Source of the DNA: Pristionchus mayeri
Taxonomy: Eukaryota; Nematoda; Chromadorea; Rhabditida; Neodiplogasteridae
Length of the DNA stretch: 64,000 bases
Assembly: GCA_036245805.1 (NCBI GenBank)
Contig: BTRK01000005.1
Coordinates: forward strand, 16,158,984-16,222,983
Direction: 5' to 3'
In this document: positions 13,020 through 28,000 of the stretch, piece by piece
How the letters are laid out: each line of letters begins with the position of its first letter
Numbering within the stretch: the first letter of the stretch is position 1
The notes under the pieces: generated by a model
Seen by the model: the letters and a program-made list of their open reading frames with translations, nothing else
Databases searched by the model: none
Told to the model about the DNA's origin: nothing
Made by a program: the position numbers and the translations under genes

Positions 13020-13081
<62 letters not shown>

Positions 13082-16000
13082 GCTATTTCGTACGAAATAA
13101 CGTGAGATAACATTAAAAATAGAACAGGGAAATGAATGACGATGAGAATCACTGGTTAATGACTGGATAAAAAGGGTCATGGAGTCAGGAGGACCTATTC
13201 AGGGGAACTGGTTTCATTCTCGGTGTTTACTAAAAGCCTTGCCGCTCTTGGAAAGAAGCTATTGTGTCTGTAGTTATGATTCGATCCAGGGTTGTTGAAG
13301 TTCATGCCGTTTCGCGTGTAGTAAATTTTGAAATAATGTTGTTTTCGGTTGGATATACTTTATTTGCCTCGTATGAGATTTGTGGCTACTCTTACATCAA
13401 TCGCTATTCTGCGCTTCTCTAGGGACTCAATGCCTAGTTTCTTATTGCGGTCGAAAGCCGTAGGCATATTTTCCCAAGTATGATCAAAACAGCGCATAAA
13501 TAAGCGTCGAGTGAAGTAGTTTTGTACCTTTTCGAGTTCCTTTTTATCCTTGTTTTGGTAAGGGTTGAAAACGGAGGAAGCGCTTTCTAAAATCGGTCTG
13601 ATGTACATCGTTTTGAGAAGTACTTCTATATTTTTGGTTCGTAAAGCTCTTAGGATAGTGTGACAGGTAGTTTTGGCCTTAATGGATATGGTAGTGCAAT
13701 GATCGGAGAAAGAGAGGTTTTTCTGGATAACAAAACCGAGGTCTTTCACTGTTTGTTTTTGTTCCAGAGTACTGGTTCCTATGGTATATGTTCGCATTGT
13801 ATTTGCTCTGCCTAGGTGCAATGAGTTGCACTTATGTGCAGCAAGAGGAAGTTGCCATTTTTCTGACCAGTGCACGATAGTGTCAATCGCAGCTTGTAAT
13901 GGGGCAGATGAATTTCCCTTCCTAAAGGACCGATATATTTTTATATCATCAGCATACATTCTTGCAATGGTTTTGCTACGCCATGGTTTTGCACTAGAGT
14001 GGGAATTTCTGAGGTGTAAATAAGGAAAAGTAAGGGACCTAGGACTGAGCCCTGTGGGACGCCGCTAGTTACAGGCATTGATGTAGAGAGCACATCTTTT
14101 ACTCGCACTTGGAATGATCTATCTGTGAGATATCCTGTAATCCATTCGATTGTATTTTCTGAGAGACCTATTGTGCTAAGCTTGAGTTTTAGCTTGGGGT
14201 GGGAGACTCTATCAAAAGCTTTTGCGAAATCAAAGTAGATAACGTCAACTGGTTTCCCATCACTAATCGAAGATGTCCAGTGTTCGAGAACTTCTAGCAT
14301 TTGGAGCTCACGCGACCGTTTCTTGCGGAATCCATATTGCTCATCGGGGAAAATTTCTAATTGCTCACAATGGGTGATAATGGATTTGCACAAAATTCGC
14401 TCAAAGACTCGGCAGAAGAAAGAGGTAATTGAGATGGGCCTGTAATTTAGGGGCTTGGAGAAGGGGGGTGATTTCTTAATGGGGGTTACTATGGAATGCC
14501 GCCAATGGGAGGGAATGGTTCCAGATTGGTAGGAGTTCCTAAAATTGATTTCGAGGGCTTCGGATATTGGTACGGCAATTCGTTTTATGAAGGTGAGGTC
14601 AATGTTCTCGGGGGTTTTACAGGAGGAGCGTTTCCATTTCTCAATGATGGCGCAGATCTCATGTCCAACTAAATTGGGGTTCTTCGTATGTACCAAGCTG
14701 AGGTAGGGCTTCAGTATTGGGCAGTTTTCCGTCATCGACGGTGAATACGCTTACGAAGGTCTCAGCAAGTAAGTTAGCTTTGCCTAAGTCGTCCATGACT
14801 AGAATACCATCAGCTCTTTTTAATCCTTCTACTCCCTTGGATTTATTGGCACAGCGTTTCATAAAACGGAAGAACTTATTCTTATCGTCGCTTTCGATTA
14901 TCTTTTTCTCAATGGTTTTGTGATACCGTTGTAACTCTTTGCGAAATTTTTTGTTCAGAATCTCGAAATCACGTTCATCGTTAGGGTCGTTGCAATTTAT
15001 GTGCAATGTAACAACGGGTTAAATTATGTGCAATGTAACAACGGGTTAGTTCGAATAACATCCGATACCCCATTTCTCATGACTTAAATAATTTCAAACC
15101 ACTGAAGCCTATTCCCCACGGCAACACTCACCACCCTCCTCACCTTCTTCGTCTTCTCCTCTGTCTCCTCCCTCTTCCTCTCTCCTCCTCCCTTCATCAC
15201 GGGCACTCCCGTCAACTCGGCCAGTCGGTCGTTCAGAGGCAGGCGAGCCGGCTGAATCGGGGTTGCATCGATGCTATGTCACCGGGAAGAATATGGTGGA
15301 CTAATTACTGTACTGTTTCTAGTAGAATTACAAAAAAAACAATAGAAATTGAAAAAATACACGTTGTTTAGAACTGACTTTAGAAACTTACACTACTACT
15401 AGTCTACTTATTTTCTTTTTAAAATATTTTTTCTCTAACAACCTTACAGGACTTGTCTTCCCTTCACTCACCTTCTCCTCCTTGGGGGCGCTGGGAGTGG
15501 CAGCCGCAGCTGCAGCCAGGAGGGGCGTCTCTGCAGCCACTCCTGCGTGCTGCAGGTGCTGCATTCCATGCTGCTGCTGCTCCAATTCCCTCGCCTGGTC
15601 GAGGCGATGCTGAATCTCGTCCGCCTTGTGCTGGCAGTACTTGGCACCACCCTGCAAACACCACCAATCGACAACTGAACATACGGTAATCTACCATCGG
15701 AAATCGATATCCACACTTCAGAAAGTATGAATCAGCAATTGCTGGTCGTACTAAATGGTTGACCACCACAGTACCGTAATCATACCGATCGATATCTACC
15801 GTACCTGCCAGAAGGCGAGTTCGGCGGTGAGGGAGCTGCCGGGCGCGGGTGCCAGGTTGAAGTAGGAGATACCTTGGGAGGGCGTCGTAGGGAAACTGGA
15901 AATAGAGTTATTAGGCGAATCATGGCTCCTATGTATTTCGTAATTTTTTTGTTGAAAGAACAAATGATATTCTGCTCACGACTATCGTTTCCTTCAACAG

Positions 16001-19000
16001 CGATGTTAAATCGAATCTATACAACTCCAAACGCACTTCTCTATCACGAACAATAGGCGGGATCGATAAGCACCTACAGAAAACTCAGGGGTGTCTCACT
16101 CACCCATTGGGATATCCTGCGTAGGCGGGAATGGCGGGTTGTGGCCAGTGGTGTGGTCCTGGTCCTCCAGCAGCCTGCCATCCTCCCCAGCCAGGCGTGC
16201 CCGAGGGACCCCACTGCTGTTGCTGATGCTGCAGCTGCTGGTTCCGATGGTGCTGCAACTGCTGCTGGTGGTGGTAGTGCTGCAGGGAGTTGGGCGAGAG
16301 GTTGTGGTCGGATCTCGAGTCACGAGCAACATCGGATAGAGGAGAGAAGGAGGGAACACTGCAAGGAGCACGCTTAGGTAGAACTATATCAGCATGATAA
16401 TTTCACAACCGAAAGCAAATGTTTATAATATTGACGGAACTCCCGTTAGCCCACTGCCGTGAAATCCGCAGACTTGAAAATATTTAAAAAATATACGCAG
16501 TTTTTTCCTTGCGCTAACAAAAGAGGTCAATTTTTTTTTCGTATAACAAAATTGAGCTTTTTTGCATATTGAACTCGCTTCTCTATCATTTTCCAGCCAT
16601 AATGGAATGCTCACGAATTCCTCCTGAAACCCCTGTCCTCATCTCCCCTCTCTCACCAATTCCTCTTGGCCTCTGGTTCTCCGACTGCCTTCTCCTTCTC
16701 CCTCTCCACATCATCCAGATTGGGAGAGATCTGCATCGCATCCTCCTCGTCTTGCGATTCTGAGGAAGAGATATTACATACTAATTACAATATTAATAAT
16801 AAATTAGTTATAGTTTTCATAATTGCTTATCACAGAGTCGCCTACTAATGGCTAGTCTCGGCAAGTGACTTTCACAACTTTGCACTTTCTTTTAAAAGTT
16901 AATCCTGTAAAATACCATGTGAAATGAATACAGTCACTTGATTATTATGCCAAATTGCGCGCGCAAAGGTCAAAGATCAAAGATCACCCTCACCAGTGCT
17001 GTTGGTTGCCGAGTGAGCCTCTCTCCTCTTTTCGTATCTCTCTTCCCTCTCTTCCCATCGTCTCTCCTCCTCTCTCCTGTACCCACTACCATACTCCCTC
17101 CGATCGTTGTTGAACGAGTCATCATCTGAATTATGCATATTTATTTAATTCATCATAGATCGCTGATCTAACCATTTGTTTTGTCGTGTATCGATAAAAA
17201 TATTTGTTTCATCTCCGGTCAATCATTTAAAGCCCAATTTGGATTACACTACATGAAAAAAACTTGTTCTCCTGCCTCATCACTCCAATCTCGCTCACCC
17301 CTCTTCCTCTTATGTCCACTTCTATCTTCTTCTCCCCACTTCTTGAATCCTCGATCAAATCGATCTTTCGAGTAGTTGTCCCTGAAATACGAGTCAATCT
17401 GAAAATACACATACGAAAGGAAGAGAAGAGTAAGATCTGTCAGTATCAGAAAAAGGACGAAGCTTGGGACCGAAACCAGCTCTGTTTCGCTATTTCCCCC
17501 CAACAGGGTCCAAAATAGCGGTTTCAAAACCACCGTTCTAAATAGTCCAGATCTGCAGCATACCTCTCCCTCCTCTCCTTCTTCTCTCCACTCGGCTGCC
17601 ATCCCGCAGCTTCGTTCTTGATGGCACGCGAGAAGGCGGAGGGACGGATCATACTCACGGCAGTGGGCAGCGGCTGCTGGGATGACTTAATGAGTCCAGG
17701 CACATTAACAAGGTAAAACCAAGTTGCATCCCAACCTTCAACATACGAAACGGAGAATGATTACTAACACGAAATTGTTTCAAAATCATTCTTAAGCTCA
17801 CGAGCCTTCAATCCCATGTTTCGCAAGGTGCTTGTGAATTCGAGATGCCAACGGAATGTCGATCTTTACCAGGTAAAAAACTCACAAAAAATGCAAAAAC
17901 ACCATCATGACTAACCTTGGTAGCAGTCTTGTCCTCGTTGGCTCTCTTCATCTCGCTCTCCTTTTCCTCCCTCTGCTTCTTGGGGATCTTGAAGGTGGAA
18001 ATGACTCCGTAGGCGATCTTCCACGTCTCCGCCAACTCGGCAGCACGAGCAGTGCACTGCTCCCATCGCTGAACACATCAAAATGAATTGTAATATTTTT
18101 TCGAGATTGTACTCTCAACGATTCCTTTTAGGTTTCACGCTGCGGATAACTTTACTAAATCACGTCCTTGTCACTGATGTATCTATTCAGGGTTACAAAA
18201 AGAACCAAGTGCTGTGTTCAGCACTAAACCAAGTGCTGTGTTCAGCACTAAATTCGCAAGAATTTAATACTTCTCCTATACAAGTCGCAATAATTCCTTC
18301 TTCGTTGATCGGCGCTTCACACTCTCGTTATCTCCACGCCAATGGTCCATATCCAATTCGATTCTTCATTTGGATCCACGAACCTTGGTCCAATCTCCCT
18401 CCTCCTCCTCTTCCTCCGTCATCGGTTCGTCGTCCAGTCCACTCACGATGTCGTGCATCACCTGCATGAGGAATGCGATCAATGACTCTCTCGATATCGC
18501 GTGCTTTCTAGCCAATTAGGAATTCAGAGAGAACTTTAACACTTGCCCTGTCCAATATCTCTACAACAACTACTCAATTCCGCAACCTTTCTCGCCAATC
18601 AGTAGCGAGATAGTGTGTAAAACTAAGAGAGGAAGAAATCAGAGATCATCCCCAGGGGTCGAAAAGGTAGGTAGGGGAAATCGAAAAATATGGGCATGTT
18701 TGGGTCATTTTGGCAAAAAATGGGCATGTTTTGGGCACGTTTTAAAAAAATTTTTACCAAAAACGGATGAGAAGTGGCAGCAGAATACTAGTGACTCGTT
18801 CCCCTTATTCTCCACCAATATCTCCGCTGATCGATCTGAGTGACAAGAGAAATTGCAAGGTACGGTAGCTGAAGGCAAGATATTGCAACTTCACCGTGCA
18901 CTTGAAATGCTTTCCTTTTGATATTTCCCCAATGATATGCCATGTTATTATGCTCAGTCGAAAAGGCGTGATCAAAAATGCATAAAAAACATGCACATAA

Positions 19001-22000
19001 CTAATTATTTTTAAAAAAAACGACGTGGACACTACGTACCTGCGACTTCACCTTCTAAGGTCATGTTTTAAAAGGTAAACGTCATGTTTATAATTTACTT
19101 TGTTAGTTACTTCACAATCCCGAATGTTCAGGCTTCATTTTGCTGTCTTGCGATTTTAAAAATATTAACAGGGAGCTTCACAAAACATGCCAATCGGATT
19201 ACCTATGCGATAAAATAGAGTTAAATATCAGTGGTGTGCCATAGCGTGCACTCTCGCGTGATGTGCTTTCACATTCCATCGCTCCTTCTTTCTTTACTGG
19301 GTCCCTCTTTCTTTACTCTTCCTCTACCTACGGCGAGTCGGCCTGGCATGGGCATACTACTTTTCGACCCTTGATCATCCCTGCCGTACCTCGAATACGA
19401 CGAGTCCATCGGGCACTTCGGACTGCGCAGAGATGGAGCGAAGGATGGGCACGAGATTGGCCATCTGAGAATAAACAAGATTGTAAAGTTGGAACAACCA
19501 AACTTCTACATTTGTTTCGGAGTTCTATCTAAAATGCGCATTCACTCAATTCGATACTTTCCTTTACTCCTAAACACGCCAGACTACTTCCAACTTCTAT
19601 CGAAATAAGTTAACAACAACTCACCACACTGGTCTCTCTGGTGGTGTCGGTGTATCGCTTGATGGCCTCCAGCAACTCGAGCAGCGCCTCCATCAGAGGG
19701 ATCAGTTCGCGATACTGGGCTACCGTAGTCTCCTCATCTACGCCCAGACTGCAAATATCACAATTTAGTCAAACGAATCGTCAGTTTTAAATGTTTTTAA
19801 AAATATACTGACGTGAGGTACTTCTCGAGGATCGTGCGGCCGTTGCGCAGCAGGAACACGCGGTAGGCCTGAAATGTTGTTATTTTTTATTTGTCTTTCG
19901 TAAATGGAATCTATTGATTATTGATTATTTAATCACTACTACTATTAATAAAAATAATGTAAAGTACCTCCATGTTCTTCTCTCCACTAGCAGTGAGCAG
20001 TCGGACGAGGCGCGTGCGCACTGATTGATGGGCGGGAGTGAGACGAGTCTGAGATGAACATTGGAGATCGCGGTTCTTAGATGTATCGTGTATCGACCAT
20101 TCCCAGGCATCCTCTACGCACTCCGATATTTTAGAGGCCAGTATTTGTAAAGTACAAACTACATATACTCTGTTCACAAACCCGTAAGGGAAGAATAGAG
20201 ACCCCGCTTATTAGCTGTTCGTATGTCCCCCACATCCATGCATCAACTACGCACTCCGAATGTATTGTTAGTAATCGTAAAAGATCACAACTTCTGTCAA
20301 CAAATTCTGAATTGTTATCTTCTTTCATAATAATCTCTTAAAAATGACACTCCCTCCCCTCGCTCACCATGACGGCGCTAAGCAATTCGAAGTGCAGTTT
20401 CTTCGCGAGTACTCCCTTCTTCAGCAGTCGCTCCGCCTCCTCCAGAATTGACTGCTGCTTGCGCAGCTTCTGAACAACACCCCATCAATACACTCAATCA
20501 TACCTTTCGGCCACCCTTTGCAAATAATCATAGAGATTTTTTTCTATTTTAACGAAAATGTTCACATCATTGCAATATGTGCAACGTATCTTCACGTATC
20601 ACTCGTATCTTCCCCAGTAAGAGGAACTTCACAGGTAGATCAACACAAATCGATAAATAAGGTCAGAGCTGACCTTTCTGTCCTCCTCCCTCATCTCGAC
20701 TTCTTCCTCCTCGTCATCATCATCCTCTTCCTCTTCCTCATCAGATGACGTCTCCTGCGATGGCTCACGACCCGACTTCTGACGCTCCTCCTCCTTCAGA
20801 ATATTGTTTAGATATGAGTGAGCAATTAATTTTCAAAAATGAACCGCTAATGCAATTTCTGAAAGAAATTGCTTTTTTGTGTCCAGCCAAATCAATCAAT
20901 ATCACGTTTTTACCGTACCTCTCTCGCGGCCTCCTTGGATGACAGATATCCTCTACAGGTCGACGCACCGCACTGACACTCAATCAGCGTGCGACTGAAA
21001 CAAATAACCATTGAAAGAGCTAGAAATCACATCCATTTTCAACAAAATTTCAAATTTTAAATTCTGAGCTGGAAAAAGTCACAAACTTATTTTCTGCAAA
21101 TATTGGCTTCCTCAGCATGAACAAGTCTCTATCTACCTTACAAGCTAACGGGTATGTCATAGAGAGAGTACCGTACCCATAGTTCTGGAATCGATAGTCG
21201 AAGGTGATTTCCTCTCCAGCGGCGATGTTCTTCTTCGCGAAGAAGGCCATGCGGAAGCGACGAGCCACTGACCACTGCAGAGAGAGAGAAAGGTAAGGCA
21301 CTCACTATTCCGCGCACGTACTTACACAGGAGAATATAATATTTATTCCGTATTTTAAAATTATTAAAATCAAATATTGTCTCACCTTGTCGCAAATCGC
21401 ATTCGGGTCGCAAGAGTGGTTCAGGAATCTGCAAGGCAGTGCTCTTATTTTAGAATTGGTTTTGTTCCCAACATATTATGACACGATTGTGATCCGCCAC
21501 AAAAAAAAATAAAAAATAATTTGAAAAAATTACTTTCATGTTTTTCAGAAAAAGATGAACTGACCTGGATGAGTTTCCGTACTTGGTCGCATCTATCATG
21601 AAGGGTCGATTCTGCCAGTCAGTCACCGTCATCAGATAGTGGTGACGACGAGTCGGAGACTCACGGGCGTACCTGACAAATAAACAACTTGCTCCCTCAT
21701 CAACCAGAAATGAAATCAAGGCGTGACTATAGGATTCACGGCCCCCCTGTGCATCTCAGAATCACCCGGCAACTCACAGTTTCTTCCTCTTCTCTCCGGC
21801 CTTCGCCGTGACGACCTCGCCGATGTACTCGATGATGAAGCCACCCCTGCAAGGATCGATCTGTTCTCTTACCTAGAATGGGAGAAACATAAATGGAATT
21901 GGTGGGCGGAATGCTCACAATTAGTGATGCCAAAACGGCGCGCGCTCTCCTCGTTTCACACGCTCTCTCGCTCTGTCTGACCGGTGAGAGAGCGTGTGAA

Positions 22001-25000
22001 ACGAGGAGAGCGCGCGCCGTTTTGTCATCCCTACTCACAATAGTGGCGCATAATTCAAACATCGGATGAAAACAAAGATCAAAGATCAATCTTCTCACTT
22101 CTTGATCGGTTCGAGGGCGCGCACTCCGAATCCCTTGGCGGAGCCAGTGTGGTAGACCTCGACGCGCGCACCTTTCGTCTGCAGATAAAAATGAGCTTAA
22201 GAAAGTTAGAAAATTACAGGGGATATAAACTACGAATTGCAAGCAGTGATCATATCCTTATGAGAGCGTTAAGTGCCACCCGCAACCCCTATCGCATTGT
22301 TGGGAATAAAGTAGATCACCTCAACTAAATCTAAATATCAAAAGCAATTTTTAGTAATATTTGTATAGCTACGTCAAAACTCCCCACATCGTCCACAAAC
22401 CGCTTCACCCTTTCCTTCATCAACGCTCCACTTCTGCTCCCTCCTGCCCACCTTCTGCATTCTCTTGTTCGTGCATCCTTCTCCACTTGGGCACTTCCTC
22501 CCGCACTCGACCGTCAGATATCGCAGCAGGCACGACACTCCACACTCCCCGTCCGTGCAGTCGCACTCGCCACCGTAGTCGTTGCGGTCCTGAGAAATAT
22601 CGATTAATTGGATAAGAAAATCAGCATTATTATAAAATTAATATCCTTTACATACCTGGGTAGCATTTTAGTTGAACAGAAATATTTTAATTCCGCATTA
22701 TGGGCGAACACCTAACGGCGTTTTTTCCAGTTTCAGAGTAATAGCTCCATCATGAGACAAGAGATCACCAGCTGGTCCCAATGCATCTTTTCGACGAATC
22801 ACTCAGTGTCATAAAAGAATATAAAAACCAATTGATAATTCGGACCTTGATCTGCGCATAGAAGATGCTTTCGCTGATCTCTTCGTATGGCTCGGGTCGC
22901 TGCAGGCCAGGAGCAGCGGGCGCTGCTGCGGGTACGGTGGGGACTGGAAATTACGAAATATTGATTTTTCTACATTTACCGCTGAAATATCTGTCGCTTG
23001 ATCTACTCACCAATGACTGCCTGATCCTCCTTGATCGATACCGTATCCATAGGGGCGGGCGGAGTCTTGACCTTCTCTACCGTATCCCCGTCCGATTCTA
23101 TCGCTCGATCGATTGCCGCCTCATCGTGACCGGGCGACGAATTTTCCTTTCCTGGAGAATTTACGAGTGTATTCGTTTGTTTAAATCTTTCTTTATTAAT
23201 TATTGTTTTTTTTCCCGAAACTAATACGATTCGGATGAAATACTCCATGTGAAACTAGATTTCTCATGTGGAGAAAACTCAAATCACGAGCTCACCTTCA
23301 TCTCCCGATTCCTCTCCATTCTCCTTCGCTCGAGTCGAATCCTAGAACATTGAACATTCAGAAATATACTTCAATGCAAATCAGTGCTGCTTTAATTCAA
23401 CACATTTAAAATTAAAAGCGTCATTGCGCAACCTATTGAACCCCGAATTATTATGATAGATCAATCACTGCTGCTTTCCTCACCTTTCTCGAGTCCTTCC
23501 TCCTCCTTTCATCTCTATCTCCTCCACTTCTCCTTCGATCTCTATCCTCCCTCTCCCTCTCCTCCTCGCGCGCCCGTCGAGTACGGTAGGGGGATCTGAG
23601 ATACCATGAACTATCAAGTGTAGCTATGCTTGAAACAGAATCGATATTTCAGTTTCATGGATCGCCAAAAAAATAAATTAACGAGATCTTATTAGTGTGG
23701 CTACGTCCAACAATCCATCTATTCCTCCTGTAAACATCATTTCAGAAAAAATAGTTTCCAGTTTTATCCCACTTTCATCGATATCCTAAACTGCGACCCA
23801 ACTAGGGCAGTTTGATTCTCGCAGCTTGTCTCCTTCTCCACTCCTCACCTCTTCCTCTCTCTGCTCTTGCTCCTCTCTCTCCGGGGTGACTTCGATCCCG
23901 CTCGTCGTGAACTGCGATGAGAAGAACGACCGCCCGAATTCTGAGAGCAACCAATCAATAATCGTGACAAGATCGATACAGATACAGTAGGTCATTCAAA
24001 CAATCGATGCAACTATCGTATTCCCTTACCCTGACTGGACTCAGGTCGTAGCCCCGCCTCCTGGCTGCAACGGCTGCACGAGAGGGGGAGGATCCGCGTC
24101 TGGGAAAAAACGTTGTCCAAATGGAACAATGCTTGTTTTCTGTTATGCAACAAGAGTCAGCAAAATTTAGAAAGTTTAGAATTCGACTTTCTCTGACATA
24201 ACACGGGTCTCCTCTAAAAGTGTAGGAAAATGAGTCCCTGCGGCTACTAGAAATTATTTAGTATCTCAGATTTCGATTTAACTTTGTTGATGAGCTTGGT
24301 TGAAGGTCAGAAGAAGGTTCATCCAGTCAGTTTGGTGAAATCTGCACATTATCGATTTTTGTGATCTACCGCTTAAAATTGATGTATTTCAGTTCATTTT
24401 CATCGTACACTGTTCTGTTTGCCCTCGTTTTGCTCGTCTTCGAGAGTTCTACAATACCTTAAGAGACCCTCCACGAGAGAACGTAACAACTGTGCAGAGG
24501 CCCACGGATGGTGAAAAATTCGATAATTTCCAAACTTTTTTCCTGAAGTGTAGGTACCGAGTGCTGATTGACGGCCGCAATAGCTAAGGTCAGAGGTCGA
24601 TTTTGAAAAAAATTCAGATACCCCCAGTTTTTGTGGTCGAAAAAGTTGATATCCCAGAATGATATGGCAAATACATATTCTGGTGTATTTTCACTCGTAG
24701 ATAACGAATTTGCATGTTAAAATGCGAAAAATTGCGAAACAAAAGAGCTTTCGCCAAAAACCCAATTTTGCGACAACATTTTGGAAGATCGAAAAAAATA
24801 GAAAAATTTCGGAGTGTTCTCACCACGATTTTCGAAACCTACGCAAAAAACTATACTAGATCTGAATTTTTCAGATTTTTAAAAAAATACACTTTTTGGG
24901 AAAGTTGATTGAAAGTACGCCAAAGTGGTCTAAATGCCATAAAGGGCGTCAGGTAGTTCTGAATATTGGGCCAGTTTTTGCATCAATTGGGCTAGAAACA

Positions 25001-28000
25001 GTTCTAAATTAGTAATAGTAACATTTTCATTGTGATAGAACCTAAAATATCAAAAATTCAAAAACTCTTTTTTTGCTCCCTGGTTGTGGGGCCAAAAAAT
25101 TAAACATTCACAAAGTAAACCGGACTAAAGATTTTCTGACGTATTTCGACCCGTAGAAAACGAATTTGAACATATTTTCGCACCAAAACGAAAATTAAAG
25201 TTTGTGGATTCACAAATTCGTGATTTTTAGCCAAAAAGAACATGTATTGGTAAGCTGTATTTGTAATTTTTTCTAATACTACAGATCGGTATCAGCGTGA
25301 TCAGCTTTCATTTTGATGTGTTTTTGCATCAATTCTTTGAAGAAAAAAATTCCAAACATCCTACTAATGGGTTCGGCATGAAATTTCAGAATTTTTCAGA
25401 ATTCACTTTTCAAAGGTTCCACATATCTCAAAAGACGGAAAATGTTTTCATGTTTAAAACTGTTTCTAGCCCAATGGATGCAAAACTGGTCCAATATTCA
25501 GAATTACCTGACGCCCTATATGGCCACTTTGGCGACTTTGGCGTACTTTCAATCAACTTTCCCAAAAAGTGTATTTTTTTAAAAATCTGAAAAATTCAGA
25601 TCTAGTGTAGTTTTTTGCGTAGATTTCGAAAATCGTGGTGAGAACACTCCGAATTTTTTCTATTTTTTTCGATCTTCCAAAATGTTGTCGAAAAATTGGT
25701 TTTTTGGCGAAAGCTCTTTTGTTTCGCAATTTTTCGCATTTTAACATGCAAATTCGTTATCTACGAGTGAAAATACACCAGAATATGTATTTGCCATATC
25801 ATTCTGGGATATCAACTTTTTCGACCACAAAAACTGGGGGTATCTGAAACTTTTTCAAAATGGACCTCTGACCTTAGCTATTGCGGCCGTCAATCAGCAC
25901 TCGGTACCTCTTAAGAGACCCTCCACCAGAGAACGTAACAGGTCCGCGGATAGTGAAAAATTCGATAATTTCCTAACTTTATTTCTGAAGTGTAGGTACC
26001 GAGTGCTGATTGACGGCCGCAATAGCTAAGGTCAGAGGTCGATTTTGAAAAAGTTTCAGATACCTCCCATTTTTGGGGTCGAAAAAGTTGATATCCCAGA
26101 ATGATATGACAAATACATATTCTGGTGTATTTTTACTCGTAGATAACGAATTTGCATGTTAAAATGCGAAAAATTGAGAAACAAAACAGCTATCGCCAAA
26201 AAACCGATTTTTCGACAACATTTTGGAAGATCGAAAAAAATTGAAAAATTTCGGAGTGTTCTCACTATGATTTTCGAAATCTACGCAAAAAAACTGTACC
26301 AGATCTGAATTTTTCAGATTTTTAAAAAAATACACTTTTTGGGAAAGTTGATTGAAAGTACGCCAAAGTGGCCTAAATGCCATATAAGGGGTTAGGTAAT
26401 TCTGAATATTGGGCCAGTTTTTGCATCCATTGGACTAGAAACAGTTCTAAATTAGTAATAGTAACATTTTCATTGTGATAGAACCTAAAAATAGCGAAAA
26501 ATATCTAAAATTCAAAAACTCATTTTTTGCTCACTGGATGGGAGGCCAAAAATTAAACATTCACAAAGTAAGCCGGGCTAAAGTTTTTCTGACGTATTTC
26601 GACCCGTAGAAAACGAATTTGAACATATTTTCGCACCAAAACGAAAATGAAAGTTTGTGGGCTCAAAAAATCGTGATTTTTAGCCAAAAATCAAGGTTTT
26701 CTGAGACATTGGCAATTGAACGTGCATTGGAAACCTGTATATGTAATTTTTTCTGATACTATAGATCGATATAAGCGTGATAATCTTTGAATTTGATGTG
26801 TTTATGCATCAATTTTTTGAACAAAAAAATTCCAAAAATCCGACTAATGGGTTCGGCATGAAATTTCAGAATTTTTCAGAATTCACTTTTCAAAGGTTCC
26901 ACATATCTCAAAAGACGGAAAATGTTATGTTTATACATTTAAAACTGTTTCTAGTCCAATGGATGCAAAACTGGCCCAATATTCAGAATTACCTAACCCC
27001 TTATTTGGCATTTAGGCCACTCTGGCGTACTTTCAATCAACTTTCCCAAAAAGTGTATTTTTTTAAAAATCTGAAAAATTCAGATCTGGTACAGTTTTTT
27101 GCGTAGATTTCGAAAATCATAGTGAGAACACTCCGAAATTTTTCAATTTTTTTCGATCTTCCAAAATGTTGTCGAAAAATCGGTTTTTTGGCGATAGCTG
27201 TTTTGTTTCTCAATTTTTCGCATTTTAACATGCAAATTCGTTATCTACGAGTAAAAATACACCAGAATATGTATTTGTCATATCATTCTGGGATATCAAC
27301 TTTTTCGACCCCAAAATTGGGAGGTATCTGAAACTTTTTCAAAATCGACCTCTGACCTTAGCTATTGCGGCCGTCAATCAGCACTCGGAACCTACACTTC
27401 AGAAAAAAAGTTTGGAAATTATCGAATTTTTCACCATCCGTGAGCCTCTGCGCAGTTGTTACGTTCTCTCGTGGAGGGTCTCTTAAGCAATGTCCAAAAG
27501 GATAGAAGCTGTTTTCATACTCATTTCACCTGAAAACCGATTGCCAATCGAGAAATCGAATATATAACGACCGGTACCCTAACTTACAATGAATTTTATT
27601 TCTTCTATGGATTATACGGTCAAAATCAGTGGGGGTCTACGTTGACGGTATTTCATATAACCATCCTCCCGATATCGATTTACTGTGTAAGTTCGTGGAC
27701 ATAGCCTAATTTTCACCAAAACGGTTTTTTGGCTGTATTTCACTTGAAACTAATCCAATCATATTTTTAAAAAAATGAAATCGAAAGCTCTTTTTGAGGC
27801 AGATAAAAGTGTTTCTGAGCAATTTTGCTCTAAGATCACTTATTTCCGAGTTATTCGACCATAAAGCCTATTGGTTGATAAAAATACAGACAATATCGAT
27901 TTTCTGGCTTCGTATACCAAAAACACAATCGTTTTTATTCTTTCTATGAAATCTCCACACAAAATTAGGGGGTGTCTATGTTCACTATTTTTCATTTCGC

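Larger units (their letters stand above)
15132..20793 (-). other. met-1: SETD2 exons 33-49: acidic, helical and glutamine-rich linker
   Basis: Exons: 20674-20793, 20368-20469, 19968-20048, 19813-19868, 19625-19748, 19390-19464, 18384-18461, 17916-18068, 17659-17685, 17564-17616, 17299-17381, 16994-17125, 16657-16759, 16104-16358, 15805-15895, 15472-15651, 15132-15251. An acidic run follows the post-SET domain, then a helical segment (exons 34-39) placed like the Set2 autoinhibitory region (inference). Then come charged Arg/Glu helices and a Gln/His-rich stretch in exon 46. Intron 41 is only 42 nt (17617-17658). Confidence 0.82.

Noticed and set aside
24614..27331. Four related 64-70 aa open frames
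   Set aside because: They are mirror images produced by the palindromic arms on alternating strands; no known domain and no sign of selection can be seen from one sequence.
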